Assembly (NCBI GenBank): GCA_016935815.1
Contig: JAFGQH010000070.1
Coordinates: 1 to 45,276, forward strand
DNA length: 45,276 nucleotides
Reading direction: 5' to 3'
DNA from: Bacilli bacterium
Lineage (GTDB): Bacteria > Bacillota_I > Bacilli_A > Izemoplasmatales > Hujiaoplasmataceae
Positions 7,762 through 16,089 of this stretch are shown here, piece after piece. Made by a program: the position numbers and the translations under genes. Below the pieces are notes generated by a model, which was not told the origin of the DNA, made no database searches, and saw only the letters and a list, made by a program, of their open reading frames with translations. Position 1 is the stretch's first letter. Every line of letters starts with the position of its first letter.

Positions 7762-9348
7762 TTAAATCAGTCGATAATAAATAGCTTCAAAATCATCGCT
7801 ATATTTGATGAAACGATCCACAATTTGGGGATCGAAATATGGATACAGCTCCAATTGGATGAGATCGATTGCTCGTTGATGTTTGAGTTCTCTCTTATAG
7901 TTTCTCGGTTGTCTTAGAATCTCATAGAGTTCACATAGCAAAATGACTTGTGATTCTCGGTTGTTTTGGATGCTGTTCATTTCTTTGATAAAGTCTTTGG
8001 TTACTGTTTTTTCAAAATGGGCACGAACGATATCTTCGCCCTTTTTCTCTAATTGCAATCGTTTGATGATGACAGAACCGATGATCGTTTTCTCTCTAAT
8101 TCTGGAGAAATCTTTTTCATCCAATTGTTCCTTGTCATCATAGTCTTCTAAGGTTAGTAAATCTTTCTTATCGATATGGATTGTGGAAAAATCAAATAAT
8201 TCCTGGCATAGTTTTGAAGAATACCCTAAGAAGTTTCCAAGTTTGGCAGCCATTTCAGCGACTCTTCTAGAACTGTTCTCTTGGTTCTTCTCGACGACTT
8301 CATCGCCACGCTCTTTGTACACGCCAATGACATCGAAAACGTCGGATACGACGGATTTGAAATCTTTCTCCATCGCTCTTCGTTTAATCAACTCTTCTTT
8401 TCGCTTGTTGTTCATATCTTCTGATATCTTTGCATTGGAATACAAAGCAATCATGAATACCGCCAAAATCAAAGTTCTCAAGAAGATATCCGTTAGAATC
8501 GGACCTTTGATATAACCCCAAAGAATTATGAAATTCGTCGCATATTGATACAGCGGATACAATACGACAAGATGAATCACCGTCATTGCGACAATCGAGA
8601 CTTTGAAAATGAAAGATAGCATTTTCGAATCCTGATACAAGGCGATTACGACCAAAGCAAAATAGATCAAAGCATATCCGGCTTGAGTGATGGAAAAGAG
8701 ATCGGAGTCACTTGTAGATACAAGACTAAATTTCAATTTTAAATACACCGCGATTGCCATCAGTAAGATATATCCACCGGAGACATATTCCCCCATTTGT
8801 TGCTTCTGCAAGGTTGTCGGTTTTTCACGAATGATTTTTCGGATGGTATGAGATACCAACCAAGCAGTAACTGCGAAACATGCGGTTACAATCAGATTGA
8901 TACTCTGGTTGACACCTCCTGAACCGATTAAGGTGAAGAGGATGAAGACAATATTGGTGACCCAGGTGATGTTTCGAATGACGAGATTGCGTCGATACAA
9001 GACTTGTGTTTCGTCGAGAATATCGACTCCCTCTTCGAAACTGAATTTATTGATGAAGAAGAAACGGATGCGTTGGAAGAATTTAGTAATGCTGTTTTTT
9101 CCTTCCACTTCTCTTTGCTTGGCATTGATAGCCACTTTGTTTTCATCGAAGTTTTTCTTGAATGAAGAGATTCGGAAGAAATCGATCAATTTATCGATAA
9201 AACTCTTTTTCTTGGGAGCTTGCTTCACAGAAACGGTTTCAAAGTAATCGTTGATTTTCTTATTCTGTTCTTCTTTTTCTTGCTTTTTCTTCGTTGCTGG
9301 ATCGTTCTTGCGAAAGAATTCGTCCAACATTTTCTCACGATTGTCCAA
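7762..9348 (-). CDS. Membrane protein with a degenerate HD-GYP-like domain
   Basis: This 528-aa protein has a charged, Lys-rich cytoplasmic N-terminus (about 1-110) and roughly six to seven membrane segments (about 115-310). A Lys-rich helix leads into a C-terminal domain (about 355-528) that follows the order of HD-GYP phosphodiesterase domains: SSRRVAEMAAKLGNFLGYS, ELFDFSTIHIDK where ALLHDIGK is expected, IVRAHFEK where the HHE box is expected, and ILLCELYEILRQPRNYKREL where ADVYDALT...PYR is expected. The metal-binding His and Asp residues are absent and the GYP loop is missing, so catalysis is unlikely. Translation appears to start at TTG (9348) behind AAAGGGGGG; ATG 9330 is an alternative. 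Likely role is sensing or scaffolding (inference). Confidence 0.65.
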   Translation of the reverse strand: MDNREKMLDEFFRKNDPATKKKQEKEEQNKKINDYFETVSVKQAPKKKSFIDKLIDFFRISSFKKNFDENKVAINAKQREVEGKNSITKFFQRIRFFFINKFSFEEGVDILDETQVLYRRNLVIRNITWVTNIVFILFTLIGSGGVNQSINLIVTACFAVTAWLVSHTIRKIIREKPTTLQKQQMGEYVSGGYILLMAIAVYLKLKFSLVSTSDSDLFSITQAGYALIYFALVVIALYQDSKMLSFIFKVSIVAMTVIHLVVLYPLYQYATNFIILWGYIKGPILTDIFLRTLILAVFMIALYSNAKISEDMNNKRKEELIKRRAMEKDFKSVVSDVFDVIGVYKERGDEVVEKNQENSSRRVAEMAAKLGNFLGYSSKLCQELFDFSTIHIDKKDLLTLEDYDDKEQLDEKDFSRIREKTIIGSVIIKRLQLEKKGEDIVRAHFEKTVTKDFIKEMNSIQNNRESQVILLCELYEILRQPRNYKRELKHQRAIDLIQLELYPYFDPQIVDRFIKYSDDFEAIYYRLI

Positions 9349-9387
9349 ACAATTGCCCCCCTTTCCTTCCGAATTGTTAATGGAACT

Positions 9388-9948
9388 TTAGAATAATTTT
9401 GGTTCTTCGACTACAGTCGGATCTTTTTGAGCTTCCAGCTCATTCTCAATCTGCGCAACACGAGTCGATGCGGCTGCGGCGATTGCCCCTACGATATCGT
9501 CCAAGAAAGTATGGCAAGCAGGTTTATCTCCTTTACCATCTTCATTGAGTCTTGCGACGACTCCAGGTTTGTTGACATCGATATCACCAAAGTTGGTTTT
9601 ACCGATTGTTCCATACATACCAGATAATTCAAGACCGAACAATTCATCGATTCCAAACATACCCAAATCGGAAGCTAGAATTTCTTGAATCGGTCCTTGA
9701 AATGCTTTTTGTTCTGTCAAACGGTCGATTTCAGCACCTAATTGGAGAATATGAAATACATCTCGTAAGGATAGGATCTTTTCCACGGAATCCTTACAGT
9801 CCTGATAGGAAATCTCAGGGTTCCATTTGGATTGCTGTAAAAATGCGATTTGTGCAATTTCATCCAATTCGACTCCGCGTTGTTTTAGCTTCTCAATATT
9901 CATTTGTAACATTTCAGTTCTTGAAAAAAGGTTTTTGTCTCGGTTCAT
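9388..9948 (-). CDS. PgpA-like phosphatidylglycerophosphatase family protein (YutG type)
   Basis: This 186-aa protein resembles B. subtilis YutG and the PgpA family. The C-terminal half carries GIDELFGLELSGMYGTIG, TNFGDIDVNKPGVVARLN and the acidic HTFLDDIVGAIAAAA segment, which holds the conserved Asp pair. PgpA enzymes dephosphorylate phosphatidylglycerophosphate in phospholipid synthesis. The soluble YutG-type subgroup, like this one, has less certain function and lacks obvious membrane helices. The ATG is preceded by AAAGGAG. It is the first gene of the probable pgpA-HD-metK-lemA operon. Confidence 0.8.
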   Translation of the reverse strand: MNRDKNLFSRTEMLQMNIEKLKQRGVELDEIAQIAFLQQSKWNPEISYQDCKDSVEKILSLRDVFHILQLGAEIDRLTEQKAFQGPIQEILASDLGMFGIDELFGLELSGMYGTIGKTNFGDIDVNKPGVVARLNEDGKGDKPACHTFLDDIVGAIAAAASTRVAQIENELEAQKDPTVVEEPKLF

Positions 9949-9998
9949 AAAATCACTCCTTTTTATATTTATAAAATATAAAATTCACCTAACATATT

Positions 9999-10007
9999 AT
10001 TATACCA
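9999..10007 (-). promoter_or_regulatory. Extended -10 promoter for the pgpA-like operon
   Basis: TGGTATAAT on the minus strand has TATAAT at 9999-10004. The roughly 45-base leader contains an AT-only inverted repeat (TTTTATATTT/AAATATAAAA) before the Shine-Dalgarno. The -35 region is weak. Confidence 0.65.
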
Positions 10008-10039
10008 TATATTTGTGTGGATTTTATAAGGATTTGTTA

Positions 10040-10963
10040 TTATTCAGCGATTTTTCCCAAAGCCAGAAGGTCGCGTCCGCTTCCATTCATAAAGTCTTTG
10101 ATGGCCATCCTTTGCTTTCCTTGAAGTTGAAGATCCTCTAGCATTACGATCCCATTTTTGGTTTGGATTCCTACTTCCCGTTTATTGGAAATTACAATTT
10201 CACCGATTGTATCTGAAAGAGACTCTGTGCGGTATGTTACACGATACAATTTGATTTTATGATTATCGATGATGAAATATGTCAATGGCCAAGGATAAAA
10301 TCCTCGGACATGATCAAAGATTTGTTTTGCTGATTGATCAAAGTGGATCTTTTCCTCTTCCGGTTTGATATTATATGCAAATGTGATTTTGCTTTCATCT
10401 TGCGGTTTCGGTTGAATATGGTCCAATCGATTGATTACATCCAGTAACAAATCTCTCCCTATGATACTTAATTTCCGCTCGATAGTACCAACGTTATCTG
10501 TCTCTTCGATTGGGATGCTGGCTTGATCCAAGACATCTCCAGAATCCATTTTCATTGCCATATACATAATCGATACTCCTGTTACATCATCTCCATATTG
10601 GATCGAACGATGCATCGGTGATCCTCCTCTATATTTTGGCAATAACGAGGCGTGGACGTTGATTGCTGGGCGTTTTGCAGAAAATAGAACCTTTTCCGGA
10701 ATCATCTGTCCATATGCCGCAACGATGATCAAATCGAAATCTAGTGACAGAATGGAATCATAATCCTGCTTTATACTGATTGGTTGGAACACAGGGATTC
10801 CCAATTCGATGGCTTTCGTTTTAACTGGGGTTGGTGTAATGACACGTTTTCTACCAACTGGTTTGTCCGGTTGAGTTACGACCAATAGAACCTGATGTTG
10901 TTTGGCTAATCCTTCTAAAATCGGTACAGCGAAATTCATGCTGCCCATAAAACATATTTTCAT
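10040..10963 (-). CDS. fmt: Methionyl-tRNA formyltransferase
   Basis: This 307-aa enzyme formylates initiator Met-tRNA from 10-formyl-tetrahydrofolate. Visible motifs are the N-terminal MKICFMGSMNFAVPIL, TQPDKPVGRK near residue 33, INVHASLLPKYRGGSP near residue 105 (with the catalytic Asn/His), and the C-terminal domain beginning around residue 205. The length is normal. It begins eight bases after the priA stop, so priA-fmt form one operon, as in B. subtilis. Confidence 0.97.
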   Translation of the reverse strand: MKICFMGSMNFAVPILEGLAKQHQVLLVVTQPDKPVGRKRVITPTPVKTKAIELGIPVFQPISIKQDYDSILSLDFDLIIVAAYGQMIPEKVLFSAKRPAINVHASLLPKYRGGSPMHRSIQYGDDVTGVSIMYMAMKMDSGDVLDQASIPIEETDNVGTIERKLSIIGRDLLLDVINRLDHIQPKPQDESKITFAYNIKPEEEKIHFDQSAKQIFDHVRGFYPWPLTYFIIDNHKIKLYRVTYRTESLSDTIGEIVISNKREVGIQTKNGIVMLEDLQLQGKQRMAIKDFMNGSGRDLLALGKIAE

Positions 10964-10971
10964 ACTATCAC

Positions 10972-13323
10972 CTATCCTACATTGGGAAAACGATCGATAT
11001 GGATGAGATTGTCTTGCATCTGATATTGATCCATCATTTGTCCCAATATTGTATCTATTTGTTCGTTTTCACGATATTTGATCATGATTTCGCATAAATA
11101 ACGATTGTTGATTCGTCTGACGACTGGAATCGCCGGACCAAGTACGATTGTCCCTTTGTCGAAATTCCGTTTTAAAAATTTGACAATTTCGATTCCGTTA
11201 TAGAAGACATCACGGATATTCGGACCCATTACTTTGAGTTCCACCATGAAGTAAAACGGAGCGTATTTCGCCAATCTTCTGATGTTCATTTCGTGATGGT
11301 AGAATCCCAAATAATCGCTTTCACAGGCAAATCGGATTGCATAGTGCTCTGGATTGAATGCTTGGATCACAACTTTGCCTTCGGTGTCTCTTCTACCGGC
11401 TCTTCCGGATACTTGCATGATCAATTGAAAGGTCTTTTCTGATGCTCGGAAGTCGGATACATAGAGATTGGCATCTGCCTGAATGATACCGACTAGTGTG
11501 ACATTGGGAAAATCAAGCCCCTTAGCAATCATTTGAGTTCCTAGCAAGATATCACCGGTCGTTTCAAATTCATGCAAGAGTCTTTCATGTGCATTCTTCG
11601 TTCTGGTCGTATCATTATCCATTCGGATAATATTTGCAGTTGGAAATAATTGAGCCAATTCGGTTTCGACTCGTTGGGTTCCGCTTCCCATGTAACGCAA
11701 AGCATCGGAACCGCATTTTGTACAGGTTTTAGGCATCGGCTCATCGTGATTGCAATAATGACATTTCAACGAATGAGAATGTTCATGGTAAGTTAAAGAT
11801 ACATCGCAATTCGGACACATGAACACATGTCCACAATTTCGACAGATGATAAAATTGGAATAGCCCCTTCGATTCAACAACAAGATGACTTGTTCTTTTC
11901 GGTCTAATCTGGATTGAATTTCAGTTTGAAGGCTTTTTGAGAAACTGGAGGAATTTCCTTGTATGAATTCCTGTTTCATATCGACGACTTCAACTTGTGG
12001 GAGTTTCGCATTCAAAGCCCTTTTATCTAAGGTTAAGAGTTCAAAATACCCTCGGATATATCTTGCATAACTTTCAATATTCGGAGTAGCTGATCCTAAA
12101 ATCAGCACAGCTTTCTCACTTGCAGATCGTCTCATCAAAACATCAATTGCATAATAATTAGGAGTCGTGTCTTGTTTATAAGAGGATTCATGGCATTCGT
12201 CTACGATGATCAAACCAAGATCTTCAACTGGTGCAAAGCAAGCACTTCTCGCCCCAACAACTATCGTCGCTTCTTTGCGCACGATTCTACGCCATTCATC
12301 ATATTTCTCCATCGCGGATAATCCCGAATGTAACACCGCAACTTGTTCTTTGAACTCCGCTTTTAAACGACTCATCATCATCGGAGTCAGTGATATTTCA
12401 GGAACTAAGAAGAGCACGGATTGATTCCTCTTTACAACCTCTTGGATCGATTTAATGTAAATCTCGGTTTTGCCAGAGCCTGTAATACCATGTAATAAAA
12501 ACGTTTTTTCTGTACCAAAACTGGCTTTGATTTTTTGGAAAGCAATCTCTTGGTCTTCATTCAAAATGATGGATTTCGATTTTGGCTCATTCAGCGGTTT
12601 GATCTCACGATAGGTTTCTTTGTAGAACGTATTCAAGTATCCGTTCTTTTCCATCGTGTTGATCACAGAGGAAGTGATATTCAGAACCTCCAACAGCATT
12701 TTTAGTTTGGCTTGTTTGTTCTTTTGAGTGGAAAGATAAGCGAATACGCTATGTTGTTTTGGCGTCAAACCTTCGTTTGTTTTTCTCGTCAATTTGACAT
12801 ATTTAAATGCCAAAGACCGGTTCTTTGGCTTAATATCATATATCTGTTTTAAATTCTGCTTGCGAATTTGTTGCTTAATGATTGGATACAATTCCGGATC
12901 GATTGAATCCAACATCAACTCTTCCGAATACTCGAAAACTTTTTGCAGTTCTTGCGGTAATTCCTCGAAATGAATCGCTTCAATCTTTGGTTTGTATACC
13001 ACTTTGAGAGCTGCGGGTAACATGGTCTGAAATATTTGGATCAATAAAGAACTGGATTGCACTTGCATCTCTTTGGCAAGTTCAATCAACTCCAAAGTTA
13101 AATATGGTTCGACATCAATGATTCTATCAATGTTTTTCAAGGTATTCTGGTATTCGCTATTTTCTGCAATTTCCAGGCAAAATCCCATAACAGAACGATT
13201 CCCAAATGGTACAATCACTCTCGCTCCTATTTCCAGAATACCGATGAATTGAGGAGGAATATTATAGTCATAAGTCTTATCAACATTTTTCGATTTGATA
13301 TCAACAAGTATTTTAGCAATCAT
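10972..13323 (-). CDS. priA: Primosomal replication restart helicase PriA
   Basis: This superfamily 2 helicase reloads the replisome at stalled forks. Walker A is HGITGSGKTEIY and the DEAH box appears as DECHE. GSATPN is motif III, and the zinc-binding module holds CRNCGHVFMCPNCD and CHYCNHDEPMPKTCTKCG. TQMIAKGLDFPNVT and QVSGRAGR complete the helicase core. The ORF track begins 19 codons early. I chose ATG 13323, which follows CAAAGGAGGG and gives 783 aa starting MIAKILVDIKSK, a typical PriA start. Confidence 0.97.
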   Translation of the reverse strand: MIAKILVDIKSKNVDKTYDYNIPPQFIGILEIGARVIVPFGNRSVMGFCLEIAENSEYQNTLKNIDRIIDVEPYLTLELIELAKEMQVQSSSLLIQIFQTMLPAALKVVYKPKIEAIHFEELPQELQKVFEYSEELMLDSIDPELYPIIKQQIRKQNLKQIYDIKPKNRSLAFKYVKLTRKTNEGLTPKQHSVFAYLSTQKNKQAKLKMLLEVLNITSSVINTMEKNGYLNTFYKETYREIKPLNEPKSKSIILNEDQEIAFQKIKASFGTEKTFLLHGITGSGKTEIYIKSIQEVVKRNQSVLFLVPEISLTPMMMSRLKAEFKEQVAVLHSGLSAMEKYDEWRRIVRKEATIVVGARSACFAPVEDLGLIIVDECHESSYKQDTTPNYYAIDVLMRRSASEKAVLILGSATPNIESYARYIRGYFELLTLDKRALNAKLPQVEVVDMKQEFIQGNSSSFSKSLQTEIQSRLDRKEQVILLLNRRGYSNFIICRNCGHVFMCPNCDVSLTYHEHSHSLKCHYCNHDEPMPKTCTKCGSDALRYMGSGTQRVETELAQLFPTANIIRMDNDTTRTKNAHERLLHEFETTGDILLGTQMIAKGLDFPNVTLVGIIQADANLYVSDFRASEKTFQLIMQVSGRAGRRDTEGKVVIQAFNPEHYAIRFACESDYLGFYHHEMNIRRLAKYAPFYFMVELKVMGPNIRDVFYNGIEIVKFLKRNFDKGTIVLGPAIPVVRRINNRYLCEIMIKYRENEQIDTILGQMMDQYQMQDNLIHIDRFPNVG

Positions 13324-13345
13324 AATCGTTCCCTCCTTTGAAAAC

Positions 13346-13354
13346 ATTATAACA
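13346..13354 (-). promoter_or_regulatory. Extended -10 promoter for priA-fmt
   Basis: TGTTATAAT on the minus strand (TATAAT at 13346-13351), with TTTATA 17 bases upstream. The 5' UTR would be about 16 bases. It is divergent from the rnjA promoter. Confidence 0.65.
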
Positions 13355-13405
13355 TGATTGAAAACGGTTATAAATACCAATTAACGTTTTAATTGGGTGA
13401 AACAA

Positions 13406-13434
13406 TTGCATAACAAGGTAAGATACGATATAAT
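13406..13434 (+). promoter_or_regulatory. Promoter of rnjA
   Basis: TTGCAT (13406-13411), a 17-base spacer and a perfect TATAAT (13429-13434). The start codon is about 40 bases downstream of the -10 box. Confidence 0.8.
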
Positions 13435-13476
13435 GTAGTAGTAAAAAAATGTACAATTTTTTTGAAAGGATCAACT

Positions 13477-15156
13477 ATGGAGAATTTCGACGTAAAAGCC
13501 AAGGAAATTCTAATTTTTGCTTTAGGCGGCTTGGGCGAAGTCGGGAAGAACATGTATTGTGTCCAATATCAAGATGAACTACTCATCATCGATTCCGGAT
13601 TACTGTTTCCGGATGAGTATTTGATGGGAATTGATTATGTCTTGCCAGATTATCAATATCTGATAGAAAATCAAGACAAAATCAAAGCATTGATCATCAG
13701 TCACGGACACGAAGACCACATCGGTGGAATTCCATTTTTAGTGAAACAAGTTCAAATCCCAGTCATCTATGCTTCGGGGCTAAGTCTTGGCTTAATAAAA
13801 AACAAATTAGAAGAAAAAACAACATTCCCAGTCAACCTGCAAGAATATCATGAAGACGATATCATTTCATTTGGGAAAACCAACGTCTCCTTCTTTCGAA
13901 CCAACCATTCCATTCCAGATAGCTACGGAATCAAGATTTCTACTCCTGTCGGAAATGTGGTTCACACAGGCGACTTCAAATTCGATTTCTCGCCGACTGG
14001 AAGTGATTCCAATTATCATAAAATGGCAAGAATCGGTGAGGAAGGCGTCATTTGTCTGTTATCCGACTCTACCAATTCAGAGTTGGAAGGATTCACAACA
14101 TCCGAAAAGGTGGTCGCTGAAACAATAAAAGACATGTTCAAATCGATTGAAGGCAGGATTATCATATCCACTTTCGCATCCAACATACATCGTATACAAC
14201 AGATTGTTGAAGCTTCGATCATGACCGGTCGACGAATTGCCGTATTTGGAAGAAGTATGATTAAGAATATCGATGTCGGTTACAAGTTGGGATATATCAA
14301 AGCGCCAAAAGGCACTTTCATCTATACCAGAAACAATACTCAAATAGGTAATGAGAAGTTAACGATTTTGTGCACCGGATCTCAAGGAGAACCATTAGCA
14401 GCGCTCACCAGAATCGCCGGCGGGGTTCACAAACAAATTTCTCTGATTCCAGGAGACACGGTCATCTTGTCTTCTTCTCCGATTCCCGGTAACTTACAAT
14501 CGGTAAATCGAACCATCAACATGCTGTACAAGCGTGGTGCAAAAGTCATCACTCAATCACCTTTTGCCGATGTGCATGCATCCGGTCACGGTGGTCAAGG
14601 TGAACTAAAATTGATGTTAAAACTAATGAAACCGGTATATTTCATGCCAATTCATGGCGAGTATCGCATGTTGAAGACACATGCCGGGCTTGGTATAGAC
14701 GCCGGAGTAAAACCGGAAAACACCTTCATAATGGAAAACGGAGATGTCCTTGCCATAAACAAAGACAAAGCCTATATCAAAGGTCATGTTCAAACTTCGG
14801 ATATCTATGTAGATAGCGAATCGATTGGCGAAGTTGGATCCCTTGTCATCAAGGATAGACGAGAATTATCAGATGATGGTTTGCTATCGGTCATTCTGAC
14901 AATCGATGAAGAACACCATGAGATTTCTTGTACTCCGAATATTGTTTCCAAAGGATTCATCTATATCAAAAATCATACAAAAATGATTGAAGAGATGGAA
15001 GAATTGGTTATCAATGTCAGCGAGAAATTTCTATCAGAAGACAAGAAATTAAATATCAACGGGTTAAAAAATGATATTACAAGAGCCTTGAGAAACTATG
15101 TCATGAAACAAACGAAACGAAGTCCGATGATCATGCCTGTAATCATGGTATTATAA
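13477..15156 (+). CDS. rnj: Ribonuclease J
   Basis: This metallo-beta-lactamase/beta-CASP ribonuclease acts in mRNA decay and RNA maturation as an endonuclease and 5'-exonuclease. The metal site HxHxDH reads SHGHEDHIGG near residue 75. Further motifs are VVHTGDFKFD, LLSDSTNSE and the beta-CASP HASGHGG and MPIHGEYRM blocks. The ORF track starts at a TTG upstream; I chose ATG 13477, which follows GAAAGGAT and gives 559 aa. Whether it corresponds to RNase J1 or J2 cannot be decided, but intact metal ligands favour a J1-like active enzyme. It is monocistronic, with its own promoter and terminator. Confidence 0.96.
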   Translation: MENFDVKAKEILIFALGGLGEVGKNMYCVQYQDELLIIDSGLLFPDEYLMGIDYVLPDYQYLIENQDKIKALIISHGHEDHIGGIPFLVKQVQIPVIYASGLSLGLIKNKLEEKTTFPVNLQEYHEDDIISFGKTNVSFFRTNHSIPDSYGIKISTPVGNVVHTGDFKFDFSPTGSDSNYHKMARIGEEGVICLLSDSTNSELEGFTTSEKVVAETIKDMFKSIEGRIIISTFASNIHRIQQIVEASIMTGRRIAVFGRSMIKNIDVGYKLGYIKAPKGTFIYTRNNTQIGNEKLTILCTGSQGEPLAALTRIAGGVHKQISLIPGDTVILSSSPIPGNLQSVNRTINMLYKRGAKVITQSPFADVHASGHGGQGELKLMLKLMKPVYFMPIHGEYRMLKTHAGLGIDAGVKPENTFIMENGDVLAINKDKAYIKGHVQTSDIYVDSESIGEVGSLVIKDRRELSDDGLLSVILTIDEEHHEISCTPNIVSKGFIYIKNHTKMIEEMEELVINVSEKFLSEDKKLNINGLKNDITRALRNYVMKQTKRSPMIMPVIMVL

Positions 15157-15163
15157 AACAAAA

Positions 15164-15183
15164 AAGGTGGATTTATCCACCTT
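15164..15183. terminator. Bidirectional terminator between rnj and the exonuclease gene
   Basis: AAGGTGGAT and ATCCACCTT form a 9-bp stem with a two-base loop. It is flanked by an A run and by TATTTTT, so it can serve both convergent genes. Confidence 0.85.
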
Positions 15184-16060
15184 ATTTTTGTATGTCGACT
15201 TGTAACTGATTATTGCAAACGGCACGAAAATATTCATATACCTGCTTGGTCACCGTTGCATCTTCCATTGCATCGTGTTTCTGACTGGTCAGATCGACAT
15301 CCGCATAGATGTTATAAGCATTGAAGAGACCCATGTCATTTTTCAAGCCAAAGTAGGTTTTGTGTAGATTCAACAAGTTGATGAATTGCATTGTCTTCGT
15401 GAAATTGCGAAGTTTATGAAGTTTATTCATCTTGTTGAGTTCCAATTGATCGTTCTTTCCCCACACATATACTGCCGGGGCGTAGTTTCGATTGATATAA
15501 TTGAGTCGATTGTAAAACTCTCGATATTGGATTCCTTGATCCACTTCTTCTTGTTCAATTTGAAGGAATTTCATCGTTCTCTTAGATATTTGTGGAAACA
15601 AGGTTGGTTTAATATAAGATTGATACGACTCGATTTCATTTCCATATTGATCGGTAAGAACATATCCAACCTGTATGATTTCAGAAATGAAATCCTCATA
15701 ATTCGTATACGGTGGCATGCTCATCTCAAAATCGATGAAGAGACGGTTTTTCGGTTCGTTAACAATGTGTTGAATCCCAGACTTGATGATGGAGATATCA
15801 AAATATACAATTGGACTATTTCCTCTTGGTTTCAACACTTTTTCGATGTTGATCACATTGTGTACAAGATATCCTCGGTGGATTCTAGGTTTGATATTGA
15901 TTTGTAAAAATACATACATACCTGGCGTAAAGTACATCATGAAATTGCGGAACATGCCTTTGCTCATATAGAAGAAACGGACTCTTCGTTTCTCTTTGAT
16001 GGCAATGATCCTTTTATCTTCCAGGACACCATGTAGTATGCCATTGACTTGATTGTCCAT
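15182..16060 (-). CDS. DnaQ-like 3'-5' exonuclease domain protein
   Basis: This 292-aa protein has a DEDDh exonuclease domain in its C-terminal two thirds. LFIDFEMSMP supplies the first acidic pair (residues about 107-112), and KHDAMEDATVT near residue 265 supplies the His and last Asp. The first 95 or so residues form a separate beta-rich domain that I do not recognise. Such proteins include KapD-like and epsilon-like exonucleases that trim RNA or DNA; the substrate cannot be told. The start ATG at 16060 follows AAGGTGAT. An extended -10 promoter overlaps the end of uvrC, so it may be transcribed both alone and with uvrC. Confidence 0.8.
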   Translation of the reverse strand: MDNQVNGILHGVLEDKRIIAIKEKRRVRFFYMSKGMFRNFMMYFTPGMYVFLQINIKPRIHRGYLVHNVINIEKVLKPRGNSPIVYFDISIIKSGIQHIVNEPKNRLFIDFEMSMPPYTNYEDFISEIIQVGYVLTDQYGNEIESYQSYIKPTLFPQISKRTMKFLQIEQEEVDQGIQYREFYNRLNYINRNYAPAVYVWGKNDQLELNKMNKLHKLRNFTKTMQFINLLNLHKTYFGLKNDMGLFNAYNIYADVDLTSQKHDAMEDATVTKQVYEYFRAVCNNQLQVDIQK

Positions 16061-16076
16061 AGTATCACCTTACAGT

Positions 16077-16085
16077 ATTATATCA
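16077..16085 (-). promoter_or_regulatory. Extended -10 promoter for the exonuclease gene
   Basis: TGATATAAT on the minus strand (TATAAT at 16077-16082) lies just past the uvrC stop codon. Initiation near 16070 leaves a short leader containing AAGGTGAT. Confidence 0.6.
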
Positions 16086-16089
16086 CAGA

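Noticed and set aside
6580-7762. SAM riboswitch for metK
   Set aside because: Only 15 bases separate metK from the upstream gene, and none of the S-box core is visible.
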